Below are positions 1-11,639 of a stretch of 64,000 nt of DNA, piece after piece. The stretch is from contig JAKZAN010000005.1 of NCBI GenBank assembly GCA_023053545.1, positions 7,316,001-7,380,000 on the forward strand, in the 5' to 3' direction. How positions within the stretch are numbered: position 1 is the first letter of the stretch; each line of letters opens with the position of its first letter. Under the pieces are notes generated by a model that worked only from the letters and a program-made list of their open reading frames with translations, ran no database searches and was not told the DNA's origin. This stretch comes from Lepidurus packardi. Lineage: Eukaryota > Arthropoda > Branchiopoda > Notostraca > Triopsidae. Made by a program: the position numbers and the translations under genes.

Positions 1-146
1 GCCTGACTCATCCAGGTGATCCCAATCTGGCATTCCACTCAAAGGACTTCTATGGTATTGACGAACCAAAGGGAACTGAAGACATAATGCTACTACTGCG
101 TGTTTACGCAATACTCCCTCGGAAACCCGAAAACGCGCCAACTTAC

Positions 147-3038
147 TTTCAAAGAAGCGTTTTCGAACTGTAATCGGTTCACGATAGATCGTAATTCCCT
201 GCCTTGGCTTTCGGATTGCTCCAATTGTGCTTCCAACTCTGCTTCGAGTTCACGCGAGCTTTCCTGAAACTCTTCCAACTCTTGCTTTGTCTCCAAGTTC
301 CTACAATGAAAAAATACATGAAATTAAAAAACAAATGAAGTATGCATGCCATTAAAGAACGTGCAATATCCGGGTCTATCCTTACAGTCATACAATAAAC
401 AAGCCTCTCCCTCGAAAGCGTTTTTACATTCACTGCATATTTTGTTCTCCTACGTCAAACCTTGACCCAACGCTTCTTAAAACATTTATGCATAGAAAAT
501 GAGCATGACATCATGCAGTTTTTTCGTTCTTCTGGCCCTTAGTAGATAAAATAACGGATAAAACTGTCCCAAGCTTGGACGTAAAATTGCAAAGTGAAAA
601 GCTAAACCTTTACACGCACGAACAAGTAATAGCAGGTCTGGGACGTAGCGTAACATCTTTTCAAGACGTAGCGTAACATCTTGGCCCCGAAATTTTCGTA
701 CGCTCTACTTATCAGATTGTTCAACGTACAGCGCTCATCACTTGCACAAGGAGACCAATGTTAGTCAATCTAACGCGACTAGATCTGTAGCGTACTGGCC
801 CGTAAACAATTTTCAAAAAGAGTACATGAAAACTTTTTTTTTTTATTTTCTTGTACGCCATAATTGCGTGCTATAAGCTAAAGCTGCTCAGCGTTAACAG
901 CAATTGGCCTGGAATTTAAATGCTCAGCAAATGCTAAGAGGTTCCTGAGCATGACCATGACACCGTCAGGTGCGTAGTGTAGAAGGGTACCATACAACAA
1001 TCAGCACCGCAGGTATACGTATTCACTCGAGGGCTTTTCAAGTTTTCAACATTGTTATCCACAGTCCGGACTGGTTCGGGGTTTTCCAGCAAAGAGAAAA
1101 TCCATTATGAAGGTCCCCTTTCTGCTGGCTTTCTTAATGGATTCCTTCGTTTGCTTCTCATCGCTAAGATGGAAGGAACGTAAAAGCAATGCGAAAAGAA
1201 ACCATTCAAAAAATGCTTCACCATTTCCTGGCCTGGCCCTATGAAAGCTACAATAACACACTACCCTAAGCTTTACCATGCGTACCAGAAATTTCGAGTA
1301 AGCCGGGTTACGCAGTGATGAAATTTAAAACCGTCTTTACCTCCTTACATGGTAGCACGCACAGGAAACTCTTAAAATCCTTGTAGGGTATGCCTTACAA
1401 AGCTCCTAATTCACATTTTTGACTCCAAATAGGCCAGCTGAAACAATGCCGAGGAAATGGCAGCTTTCAATGTGCTTTTAATCGTACATGGTGATGTGCC
1501 AACAATGAATAGCTAAATTCACCATTCAAATGAGCCGTTATCTGAATTCATTGTTTAACTTCAAAGAAAGTCCAAAGACCCCCAGTCGAATGATAACCTC
1601 AGATGTCCTGGAACTACAGTCAATTAGACAATTATAGATCCACTTAATACAATGACAGTTTATATTCTCCCTCTACCCGACTACGTTTATAATCGCTCTT
1701 AAACACACAGAAAACTTTCGCAAAGTATACCCTTTCTATAAAATCACTTGCAATTATTTGCAAATTCTCAATGCAAAGTAAAACGTTCGAAAAGCGAACG
1801 CCCGAAACAAAAAAGGTTGAACAGTGGGAAGAGTGACATGGTCCCATTCCGAAGTTTGAGGGGCCGTTAGTCCAGTCTTATTGTTTTCCTGTTTGAATTC
1901 AAAAGAAAACGTTCGATTCTTGGCAAAGGGCGTGACTAGGTGACGTAACGTAGAATTTACCCGCTCTTTACAACGGTTAGGTTAGGGCCATTGTCCAGTT
2001 AAGTCAAATTTATTCGAAAAACACGGAAGTGAAAGGTGTTTCGTCCGTAGCTCTTAAAAAGTTTGCCAGTTGGCACGGCATGACAAGCACTAGCTTAACT
2101 AATATATGCAAATAAGACTCGAAGCTCCATCGCTTTTGTGTGTGCTTTTTTAACTTTCGCATCTCGTGTTCCTCCACTTCCCCTTTTCATCTCATGCTTG
2201 GCATTTCTGAATTAGAAAGCGGATCCCTGTACCTGCTAACAATCCTGTGTCAACTTTTTCCGAAAAATAAAACAAAGAGACCACACATTTTTTTAAGCAA
2301 AGATTCCGCACTCACACCATCTGTTTGGCAAGAGCATCGTCTTCTTCTTTAAATGATACAGCTCTGAACTAACGCCGACCTCTTGGGATTTTACTTGTTG
2401 ATTTACGATTGAGCTATTCTTGCGCGACACACAAACACAAAAGCGTGATTTAACAGTGAGCAAATCCAGACAGATTTTTTTAGACGTGGAAAAACATGCA
2501 CTGGGTTGTGATATCGAAAGTTTTACTTTAGGGCATACTTATCTCAGACTCTTGTCGGCAAGTGAAAGTTTCATATGCAAAACATATTTTTTTGTTTTGC
2601 TTTTAAATTAAAAAAGACCCCAACTTATCGCATGCTCTGTATCTACACTCAGACGAGAAAAATAAGATCAGGTGTGCCCATGTGAAAAAAGGTTTCTTTC
2701 CCATGAAAAGTAAAGCAAGAGTAATGCATTTTTTTCGTGCAGGTAAAGGGAGCGGTAACGTAACATTTTGAATCTATGCCAAAACAACAATCCTTGTGCC
2801 AAACCAATCGATCCATAAGCAAACCTATCCCTAAAATTCTCCACAAGACATGTTTTTTTTTATTACAAAAGAAAACTTACATTTATTTTACTCCGAAGTA
2901 AACCTATCCCTAAAATTCCCCACACGATTTTTTTAAAATATAAAAGATAACTTACATTTGTTTATACTCGGAAGCTTTTTGTCGCCAATATAGAGCCTCC
3001 TCCTCCGCGGACGAAAATGTCAAAGTTTTGTCAGACAT
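147..3038 (-). CDS. nudE: NudE/NDEL1-type dynein regulator, first two coding exons (partial)
   Basis: Exon 1 (2956-3038) starts MSDKTLTFSSAEEEALYWRQ, matching the start of NudE family proteins (E..YW...A..YKQ). Exon 2 (147-300) continues in phase with ETKQELEEFQESSRELEAEL and EAQLEQSES, the family's signature coiled coil. Splice phase 2 agrees at both ends: a GTAAG donor at 2951-2955 and an acceptor at 301-302. A GTAAGT donor at 141-146 shows the gene continues past the left edge; the rest of the coiled coil and the C-terminal part are not in the window. NudE proteins bind LIS1 and dynein and act in nuclear positioning, spindle function and centrosome transport. Intron 1 is about 2.65 kb, far longer than others here, and carries a duplicated copy of the exon 1 end. 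Confidence 0.9.
301..2955 (-). other. Long first intron of nudE
   Basis: No conserved coding exon is visible on either strand. The joined reading frame of the two flanking exons is continuous and matches the family without a missing piece. The intron holds a short direct repeat (GACGTAGCGTAACATCTT twice, about 647-682) and a diverged ~80-bp tandem duplication at 2821-2974 next to exon 1. A long first intron among ~55-bp introns often carries regulatory sequence, but no specific site can be named. Confidence 0.6.
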
Positions 3039-6000
3039 GTTATTCTTTTACCGTCACTATCGAAACGCTCTCCAAGTTCAAGAAAATCCCAAAAAGTGTA
3101 CAAGATTATGAAATATTTGATTTTCACAGCAACGACGATGTATCCACACGATTTCTCACAACACCACGTTGATCTCGGTCAAAACTAACGAGGAAATCCA
3201 CTTGTTCAAGACTTTGCGATGAAGAAATACTCCATGGCAGCAATTAATAAAGCTGGAAAATCCTGAGAGGCAGCGATATAGATGTGTTTGGCTGCACTCT
3301 AGGCCACCAGACGTTCAACTGCGGGGAAACTCACACTCCACCAGGTTCCAGGTAGTAAGGCAGGTAGAGCGGTACGCTGCAGTACAGGAAAACCTCTCAC
3401 TGTGACGTCGCTACGTCACTCCCCTTAACGCATCACTCACGACACCTGGAAAAGGTAAATTAAGGAGAACGTTTAGTCAAGGCCAGGCAGCTATATAGAA
3501 TATCCAATAAAACAGTCAATCCGCGAATTTTTCACTGCTATTAAGCTGTCTACGAACAAGTGTTCTACACTTCCTTTTTGCTTCAACAATACCAAATCGG
3601 ATAACATTCGCCTTCACAGCTACAACTTTAAGCTCGAGACCTACCAAGTGTGATTACTCGTTCGGCTCGGAAGAAAAACTCTAAGGATCAAAAGAACATT
3701 CTAACAAGCAAGGCCCTATAATTATTACGTGTATAGTTACTTTATTTTACAACCGAACGTGACGATTTCCCACACATAATAAAAAACTATTAAAAGTTGT
3801 TTGAACACAAGTACCAAAGTGATGTGAAATGCAAGGGGAAATATGCCTTCAAACCGGATTTGGTTAAACCTCCCAGATTTTGACCTTTGACCTGTCAAAC
3901 ATACGGTTGGGAGCTTGGTATCTCCATTCTAACGAATCTAACGGGTCTGACATAGGTTAATATCTGCACTTGCTGGAAAATTAGGGTCGAAGATCAACGT
4001 CAGGAACTCGATTTTCCTTCATTGTTGGTTGTGACAGAAAGGTCAACAGCCTAGCTATCACAACAATAGCGTTTGCCTCCCAAATCAACTGAAACTAAAC
4101 TCGCCTCAAGTCAAAGCGTCTTTGTTTTCAAGTTTGTTTTGTTTGTTTTAAAGCACCTCTTTGATTAGACAATGCCAAACATTATATTTGATTTTTCTAT
4201 CTGATTACAATACGCGGGTTCAAAAGGCTTACAAACAATACTTTCCCACTCTTTAACAAAGAAAAATCCAAGGTAACTGTAGCTGGGCAGGTAAAATCTT
4301 GCTCTTCAGATTTTTTGTTGCACCGGAAACGTTGTCGCCGAAAAACAAAATCAGGGTCTTCTTTAAGCTAAGTGAATCTGAGCTAATTCAACCCAGGCAT
4401 GCAACTTCGGGACTTCAGAAGGTTCCAAAAATGCAAAAAAGAAACACAATTGACCTATAATAATGAAAGAACGGGCCCGGTTGCGTTTTTTTTTTTTGTG
4501 CGTTCCAAAAAGTAGTCTTGAACATGCAGGCTCCAAGGATGTTTGGTATGCTGGTCGTCCCTGACCGGTTCTGCGACCAAAAAGACCAACATTTGCTCTT
4601 TATTTGGGCTTATATCAGCTAACGGTGATGAGGACAGGACACTACATAAACCAGAAGAGGCTAAACTTCCTTGGAATTGATTATAGCGTCTTTTTCAGGC
4701 TGGCCGAATAGACTACAAGTTCATGAAACCTACTATTAGGCTGGAAATTTTTGGCGAGCTGCAAGGCATAGTACAGGTAAAGCACATTGCATTTTGCTTG
4801 ACAAGAAGACCATTGGTTAACCGCAGTCCCATGTCCAGCGAAGACTGCCACCGCTACACCGGTTCAGCAATGAACTGGCTCTCAATTAAACTGCGGTTGT
4901 CATAAAGGTTTTTCGACAAAAATAAAAACAAAAAACCTTTACAACTCCAAGCGTTGATTTTATAGCATTTAATGGAGCGATTAATTTCTTGCCCCTTAAA
5001 GGTTTGCCCTTTTTATGTAATGCTAAGCTGCAGATCAAGAAATGCAAGTCCTAGGAAAAGTACTGAAACACCTATCCACTCCCATGAAGAAAGTCGTGAC
5101 AACGTGACATGGATTATGAGAGCCAGGGAAAGAAAATCAATTCGATTTCAAATAAATCTGACGAGGCTTACTGTGACGGAGGTTTATTTGGCAGCGAATG
5201 TTTTATTGGCAAATTTTGTTGAGATTCTACAAGACGTTTCCGGTAGTCTTATCCAAAGTCACTAAAAAATGTCGCATGACTTGACAATACCAGGAAGAAA
5301 CTTCATGGCGTTGGGTTGTTGGATGAGTGAGTTTACGAGCTTAGCACTCGTGACGTATCTTTTGTGTGGGCTAGAAATAGGCAAAATTCAAGACCGAGAC
5401 TACTTTTTTGGAACCTACACGAGTCTATATGTATCTATCTATATGTAAGTGCGGCGAACCTAAACCAAGGCCACTCCTCAATACATTCCACGCAGGCAGA
5501 AGAGCAGAACTATCAGGTATGCGCTACTCGCATTGCAAGTTGCTGAATCGAAAGGTTCATGTTTTGATTTAATTAATAAGAAAAACACATCTTGTGATAC
5601 TGTCTTTACCTATGATTGAAAAAAATACACAAGGTTCAATGCAAAATGACAACGTTCACTAAGGAGTAAAGACCTAAATGGTGTCAAACATTTAAAAAAA
5701 AAATTGTTACTTAATCAATCATTTTTCGTTTGGTGCAAATCATTAATGAAAAACCCTTATCAAAAGCGGCAAAATATAATAAATAGATTCAACAGAAAAA
5801 TTGAAAGAAACCCTAGGAAGCCAAAAACTTGTTTTAATAATACGCAGCTCACAAGCTCGAAGAAGATAACACAAGCTTAGGTCAGATATCAAGGCTTCAC
5901 TTCATGATTCACTCAACTCAACGCTATGACGTCATTCGAAGCAAATTCCAGCTCCGTGTAATGCTAAGCATCTCTACGTATTTATTGCAGTGCAAGTTCA

Positions 6001-6347
6001 ATATCGTGAACTGTTATGCAAAATTAAACATCAAGTAAAATTAAAAACTTACTTTGTAGGCCTAAGAAATCGTTAATTACGCAATTCACTGCCAAAACAA
6101 AGCGACGGTTGCCCTCCTCACTGTACTCCCACGGTGGTTATGACTAAAGTCTACACATCGAACTGATTTGAAACGTTTAAACATTTCATTTCCCATTCGC
6201 GTATCATTATCGAGGATTACTGCGATCTAAAATTGTTTGTTTCATTACGTTTCGGAGAGCATAAACCGAAACGACTGGCTCGGACTTGCAATTCTTGATA
6301 ATAAAGCAATAATTATTATTAGTGCGGGAAAGTTAACTTAATGTGAA
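3039..6347. other. Intergenic region between nudE and the BTB gene; one exon-like stretch
   Basis: This should contain the divergent 5' regions of nudE (minus) and the BTB gene (plus). The only coding-like item is 4699-4779 on the plus strand. It is preceded by a T-rich tract ending in CAG, is open for 27 codons (AGRIDYKFMKPTIRLEIFGE at its start) and is followed by GTAAAG. It matches no family I know and no partner exon was found. The plus-strand ORF at 4972-5265 also resembles nothing known. Otherwise AT-rich and featureless to my eye. Confidence 0.4.
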
Positions 6348-8024
6348 ATGAAAGAAGGAAGGCATCTGGCTTGGAAAAGCCATCACTCCACGTTAATCGG
6401 GGTTTTCTCTTCGCTTTTGGGAAACCAAACATTAGTGGATGCGATATTGACGATAGAGAATGAAAGCATTCAAGCTCATCGCCTGGTTTTGTGTGCTTGC
6501 AGTCCGTATTTCCAGGTACTCTTTGGGTATTTACTATTACGACTAACATATTTTTTATAGGAAATTTTGACTGTGCAGCAGGAGCTCAGGCCCGGCCCTG
6601 CAGTGGTTTATTTAAGCGGATATTCAATGGATGATGTTAAAGCCATAATTCGGTACATGTACTGTGGCGAAATTCTTGTGCCCGTGAATCAGATGCGATC
6701 GTTTCTTCTAACTGCGAAAGCTCTCCAAATCAGGGGCCTTACGAAGGATCTGCCACCTGTTTCCCCAGGCCCGTTCCCCAATATCCCGATTATTACGACT
6801 TCGCCGAAAGACGAAATTGTCCCAATGTCTCCTTTTAGCGAAACTGATCCCAACATTCCACATATTTCTATACCGTTAGCGTTACCCAGCCTTCCTGGCT
6901 TAAGCAGCTTTGACAAAAGACCACCAGTAGCCACAGTTGTAGCCAAACAACGTCACCACCTTCACACCGGAAATACTGCCGAGACAGCAGACATTGACCA
7001 CTACATTTTTTCGTCCTCTCATATGCAACGTAGCACTCGAGTTGGCTCTCTTAGCACATCTAAACGCTTCACGAACAGTTCGGTGATAAATTCCGCCTTG
7101 GACGGCGAAAGTAATAGTAGCCAACCCAAGAACCTCATGATGGCCGGAGATAGAGGGCATTTTATGCAGAACAATGCACAGATAGTAACAAGTAAACCAA
7201 ATGTTTTGATAATGTAATTTGGGTAATTTCGTGAACGTTCTTTGCAGTGGGGTATGTGTCAGAATCTGAAACTAACCAACTAGAAAGTGAAGAAAACGCA
7301 GTGAATCCTTTGAAAGAGGATGAAAACAGCTCAGAACCCAAGGTTGAGCATATTGAAGTATCTCCTGAGATATTGCACGTATGGAATTACCCAAGCCATG
7401 AAGATCTAAGTACTGAACAGCCCATGATTGCACCAAAAAGTAACACTTTAACTTGTTCTTAAATTGGTATTAAAATAGTCTTTTAAATCATTAGGAACTG
7501 CAAGGCCTTATTGTCCTAAGTGTGGGAAAAGGACGAGCGATTTAGTTGCGCATTTCCAAGTATGTGAAGTATTACGCAAATCACAAGGGGAAAGATCGAA
7601 GGGCGTCAAGAAAATGTGCAATTATTGTGGGGTATGGGTGGTCAACATGAGTCGTCATCTGGGGACTGTACATAAAAACAGTCATTCAAATCCAGCTGCT
7701 CGCCGAACAGTGCAGAGGAAGCCCTGTCCTAATTGCGGAACTCACGTGGGGAACTTGACAAAACATCTCAAGAGTTGCCAAATAGCTGCCACTTTCACTG
7801 AAGATAATTATGGGGTACATCTTCTGGCAGCTGCACTACCTCCAAAAAAGCCTACGAGGAAGTTCATTTGTCCTCGTTGTGGGGTAGGAGTCACGAAGAT
7901 CAAGAGACATTTAGTTAGTTGTAAAGGACCATCAAGTAATGCGAAGATGCGGCAACCAGCAGCTGCGAAAGCTAAAGCTAGAAAAAGTCCAAGACCTACC
8001 TCATCTTTAGCCGCTAAGAATTAA
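6348..8024 (+). CDS. BTB/POZ protein with C-terminal C2HC/C2H2 zinc fingers
   Basis: Four exons: 6348-6515, 6561-7191, 7248-7439 and 7495-8024 (506 aa), all phase-consistent with 45-56 bp introns. Residues ~8-115 form a BTB domain of the arthropod transcription-factor type: WKSHHSTLIGVFSSLL, then LVDAILT, the HRLVLCACSPYFQ helix, and IIRYMYCGEI. A low-complexity Pro/Ser/Thr linker and a short acidic exon 3 follow. The C-terminus has four short fingers, CPKCGKR..H..C, CNYCGVW..H....H, CPNCGTH..H...C and CPRCGVG..H...C, so three are C2HC and one C2H2. BTB domains dimerise and recruit co-regulators, so a sequence-specific nuclear regulator is likely. The ATG at 6348 is the nearest start upstream of the BTB core. 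Orthology to a named fly gene is not claimed. Confidence 0.85.
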
Positions 8025-8932
8025 ATATTTAACCTGATCAGGGACTTTCTTGTTCCACACCTGATCAACTACGACTCATATGAAGGAGGTATACAACTTG
8101 AATACTCTTTTAGGATGATTCCTGGAAAGAATGGAATCGAAAACAGTTGATAGTATTTTTTTTATCGTACACTAGCCATTCGCACTTTTCGAGTGTTAAA
8201 CTGTGAAATGAACTTGTAACTATGAACTATGTAACTTGTTTAGTAAATATAGATTACATCGTAACTTAAAGGGACTCAAGTCAGTTTAGCTATTGATAGG
8301 TGTATGCTTCAATGTCGCAAAATCGAGTAGTCGAACTTTTGGAACAAGATTTCTCGAAAATGGCTTGTCAGCTTTGAAAACAATCTAAAACAAAAGTTTT
8401 CTTTCTTTTGCAGCTAGTGTACAGTCAAAACAGATTTTAAGCAACGTATTTCTCATAGTTGCAAACTTCATTTTCATAATGTTAATGTACTACTCGTAAC
8501 TGAACAAAATTGTACTGGAACAAAATTTTCTTTGATTGTGCACTAGCTGTTAGCAAGCTCAAGGTTACTGTCAAAGAACTTTTTCATGAAATGCACTAGA
8601 TTTCTCAAAAAGTTGGGTCCAAAATTCCCCATGCTAACCGCCTATACCGCGCTAAGGCATACGGGTGCCTTAGTTGATTTGTTGAATCGCGTTTGTTTCG
8701 CAAGTGATAATATTTATGTAGACTGTAGATTTGGTTTGTAGATATATTTATACCATACACCAGTTTCTCGTTTTACGAACTCAATTGGTTCCGGAAAGTA
8801 ATCACTTACAGTACATATTCATCTTGAAGACCGGCAAATTAGATTTTATTGTAGATGCATCAACATAAATTGCTAATATAGACTTATTGGTTCCAATGTT
8901 TCATCCAGAAATTCATTTTCTTGCCGTAGCTG
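8025..8932. other. Convergent intergenic region (3' UTRs)
   Basis: This lies between the 3' ends of the BTB gene (plus) and the first CAP gene (minus) and probably holds both 3' UTRs. An AATAAA on the minus strand near 8845 could serve the CAP gene. It is AT-rich with loosely repeated T/A motifs and no open frame of interest. Confidence 0.5.
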
Positions 8933-10438
8933 TTAAGCTGGTAGAACGTTGGTACCAAACCGACCAGCGTAGTTGCCCGGTGGATCGTAATTTGCTACGA
9001 CATAAGTGCTTCCTCGACGACTTTTAGCAACGCCCACGCCCATTTCGTGGGAGTTTTTCCACACTACTTGGGTAAAATGGCCTATGTAAACCAAAATAAG
9101 CAGGCTCGCTTGAACTCAGATTAAACGTGTCATAAATTTGAATTTACCTGTATTCATGGCAAATCCACCGTTGCCAAAACGGTAGTACTTCACTTCCGAA
9201 TACCAAGCATCGACAGGCGCTTTTCCAGACACATCGAAACCAGAGGACATGTAACAATTCTCGCCATAAGAGTTATTCGATCGGTGATACATGCGATCTT
9301 GGGAAGCCAGATTGTTTGCCCATTGTTGAGCAAAATCACTCAACTAAATATATAAAATAAAAGTACGTATTTTCTTTACCCGGCGCCGGGCAGAATTAAA
9401 ATTACTTTCTTGCTCAACTTCAAGGGAGCGGCGTGGTGCCTTTTTCGGTATTCATTATGGGCCATCAGCGAGTCTTTTTCAAATTTGCTTCCCTGATACT
9501 CATTACTTACTGGACCTGGTGGCTGGGCTTTAACTTCAACCGGAGAAGCTTTAGCGACCTCATCCTCCGATTCAGAACTACTATCCCCATCATCGCTTTC
9601 TTCGCTACTTTCGTCGCTTTCGCCCTTTTCTTCCATAACTGGTTCGGGCACATCTTTTCTAATAAATAAATATTCGGAACGGAAGAAAGGAAAGATACAA
9701 TCTTGAATACTTTGGAGGAAACACGTTCTTGGCGTGTTGGCTAATATAATTCCCCCAAGGATTATAATCAGCGACTACATAAATACGTCCAGCTGGACTC
9801 TGAGCTACTCCGACACCAACTTCTCGCGTATCTTTCCAAAGCATTTGGCTAAAATGTCCTACGAAGCAAAACTTTATCTCCAATCAGACAAAAGTTCGAT
9901 TTACTCATACCGGCGCCGGTATTTCCGGGCTCGCGACCATATACATAATTGCTCCCAGTGTTGTACCAAGCATCGAGTATTGTTTCGGGTTTAGTGGACG
10001 TTCCGCAGTGTATATTTTGTCCACAAGATCGGTATTGTAGAGCATCTTGTCGTGCTAAGTGTTTGGCCCATTCTTGCGCACTGTTACATGACTAAAATTC
10101 ACAAAATTGTAGAGATCGCTGTACCAAATTGGGCGGTACTTACTGCTTGACTTAGTTTTAAGGGCTCAACTCCATGGCGCTTGCGATAAACATTGTGGGC
10201 CCGCAGAAAATCTTCGTTAAAACTATCTGTTCCGTTCGCCGAAAGTTTACACGTATAGTAAATAGTACCACAAAACATTAAGAATCCAACCCTCTAGATA
10301 CGCGCAATGCTTACCTGGCAAAACTGCTTTTAAATCAGCCGCAAAATTGGTATAATTAGCGCTATTTGCATTGGTACTATATGTCGTATACCTATATGTA
10401 TATTTCTGTCCGCCGCAAGTTCGGCGCGGACAACTCAT
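8933..10438 (-). CDS. Double CAP (SCP/TAPS, GAPR-1-like) domain protein, copy A
   Basis: Exons: 10315-10438, 10144-10253, 9911-10091, 9711-9858, 9406-9658, 9148-9343 and 8933-9081. Each half encodes one CAP domain. The first has HNVYRKRHGVEPLKLSQ, then AQEWAKHLARQD and GHFSQMLWKDTREVGVGVAQ. The second has HNEYRKRHHAAPLKLSK, then AQQWANNLASQD, HRSNNSYGENC, WYSEVKYYRF and GHFTQVVWKNSHEMGVGVA. They are joined by an acidic Glu/Ser/Asp linker. Domain 2 keeps the CAP His/Glu/Glu/His residues; domain 1 has GEN changed to GQN and has lost the WY.E acid. No clear signal peptide is seen, as in Golgi/cytoplasmic GAPR-1 proteins. The start at 10438 keeps phase but lies 5' of the homologous region, so the N-terminus is uncertain. 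The intron before 10253 lacks a recognisable AG acceptor. Confidence 0.8.
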
Positions 10439-11639
10439 GTTACTATTGGAATATTTCTTCACAGGAAAAGGTAAAATAGGAGTAATTGATTTCTCTCGTA
10501 ATTTTAGTCGGGAAATACCTACAGCAGTTGAATTGCTAACAAAGGTAAACACTGGTAAACATAAGTATCACTGGTACTCGAATCTCAAGTGTATAAAGCT
10601 CGCTTCCAGTATAACTCCCTTTATAGGGGGGAATAGCTTACTGGATTTTTTCAGCTCGTGATTGTAAGAACTACATTTTCTTTATCTGTGCTGATATGGC
10701 AGTAAACTGCTTTTAATGCTAAGAAAATAATAGGTCAAATGTAAGAAAACGATAAACATCCTTTGAGGTACGAAAATAGGTAGGTCTCAAGGTTAAAGGG
10801 AATAAATTTTCTTTATCTATACTGATGACAGTAAACAGCTTTTTAGATCGAGGAAATTATACGTCAAATGTAATAAAACACAAAACAGTTTTATAGGTAA
10901 GAAAAAAATGCGTTTTAAGCCTCCCATATCTTCGCTTATCTTGAACAATTTAAAGAGAAGATCCCAGAGCGTATTGTAGAGTGTTAAATGTTTAACTGTT
11001 TTTGTGTAACAAAACACAAAACAGCTTTATAGGTAAGAAAAAAGTGCGTTTTAAGCCTCCCATATCTGCGCTTATCTTGAACAATTTAAAGAGAAAATCC
11101 CATAGCTTATTGTAGAGTGTTAATTGTTTAACTGTTCTACGCTAATCGACAACTATTTTACTATTAACAAAACCGTTTGTATTAAGCTTCCGGAAAATTC
11201 GTCAGCAGCAACTTAACTATCACGTATAATTTACTGTGCGAATCGCAAATACCAATAAAACATAACCTCGGCGACGTCCGCTTGACTCTCGGTCTCTCTT
11301 TGCCCTTTCGCTACCGGGTTATTTCGCAAACATATCCTAGGTCATAACCAACTTTATTTTAGGCCATTCCTGGGACTGACGACAATAAATTCCAAAGCTC
11401 CTGAATCAAATAAACCTCAAGCCACTTCATTTTATTTAGATATACTTCACTTCACTACCTGCTAAGGATATATATGGTCGAGCATATTAAATTAAACTTA
11501 TAGCTAAATGTAATAATTCGCGATGAGGTAACGATTGGTACTCTACAGTCGTTACCAAACACTTAATCCAAATCGAAAAAGGCTTTTACAATTAAGATAC
11601 AAAAAGTTTAAAAGGGCATTTGTAGTTATCAAATCATCA
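10439..11639. repeat. Intergenic spacer with two nested tandem duplications
   Basis: Between the two CAP genes a ~136-bp unit is present twice in tandem (about 10872-11007 and 11008-11143) at high identity; the shared core includes GCGTTTTAAGCCTCCCATAT. Just to the left, a ~75-bp unit beginning TTTTCTTTATCT is also present twice (about 10674-10748 and 10804-10877), more diverged. No ORF accompanies them. These look like local unequal-exchange products in a region that also duplicated a whole gene. Confidence 0.75.
10619..10625 (-). promoter_or_regulatory. TATA box upstream of CAP gene A
   Basis: On the minus strand TATAAAGGG lies about 180 bp upstream of the proposed start codon. A TSS about 30 bp further on (near 10590) would give a 5' leader that contains a short upstream ATG frame. 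Inferred from sequence alone. Confidence 0.4.

Noticed and set aside
4972..5265. 97-codon plus frame in the nudE-BTB spacer
   Set aside because: No family resemblance, no splice context, composition like the surroundings.
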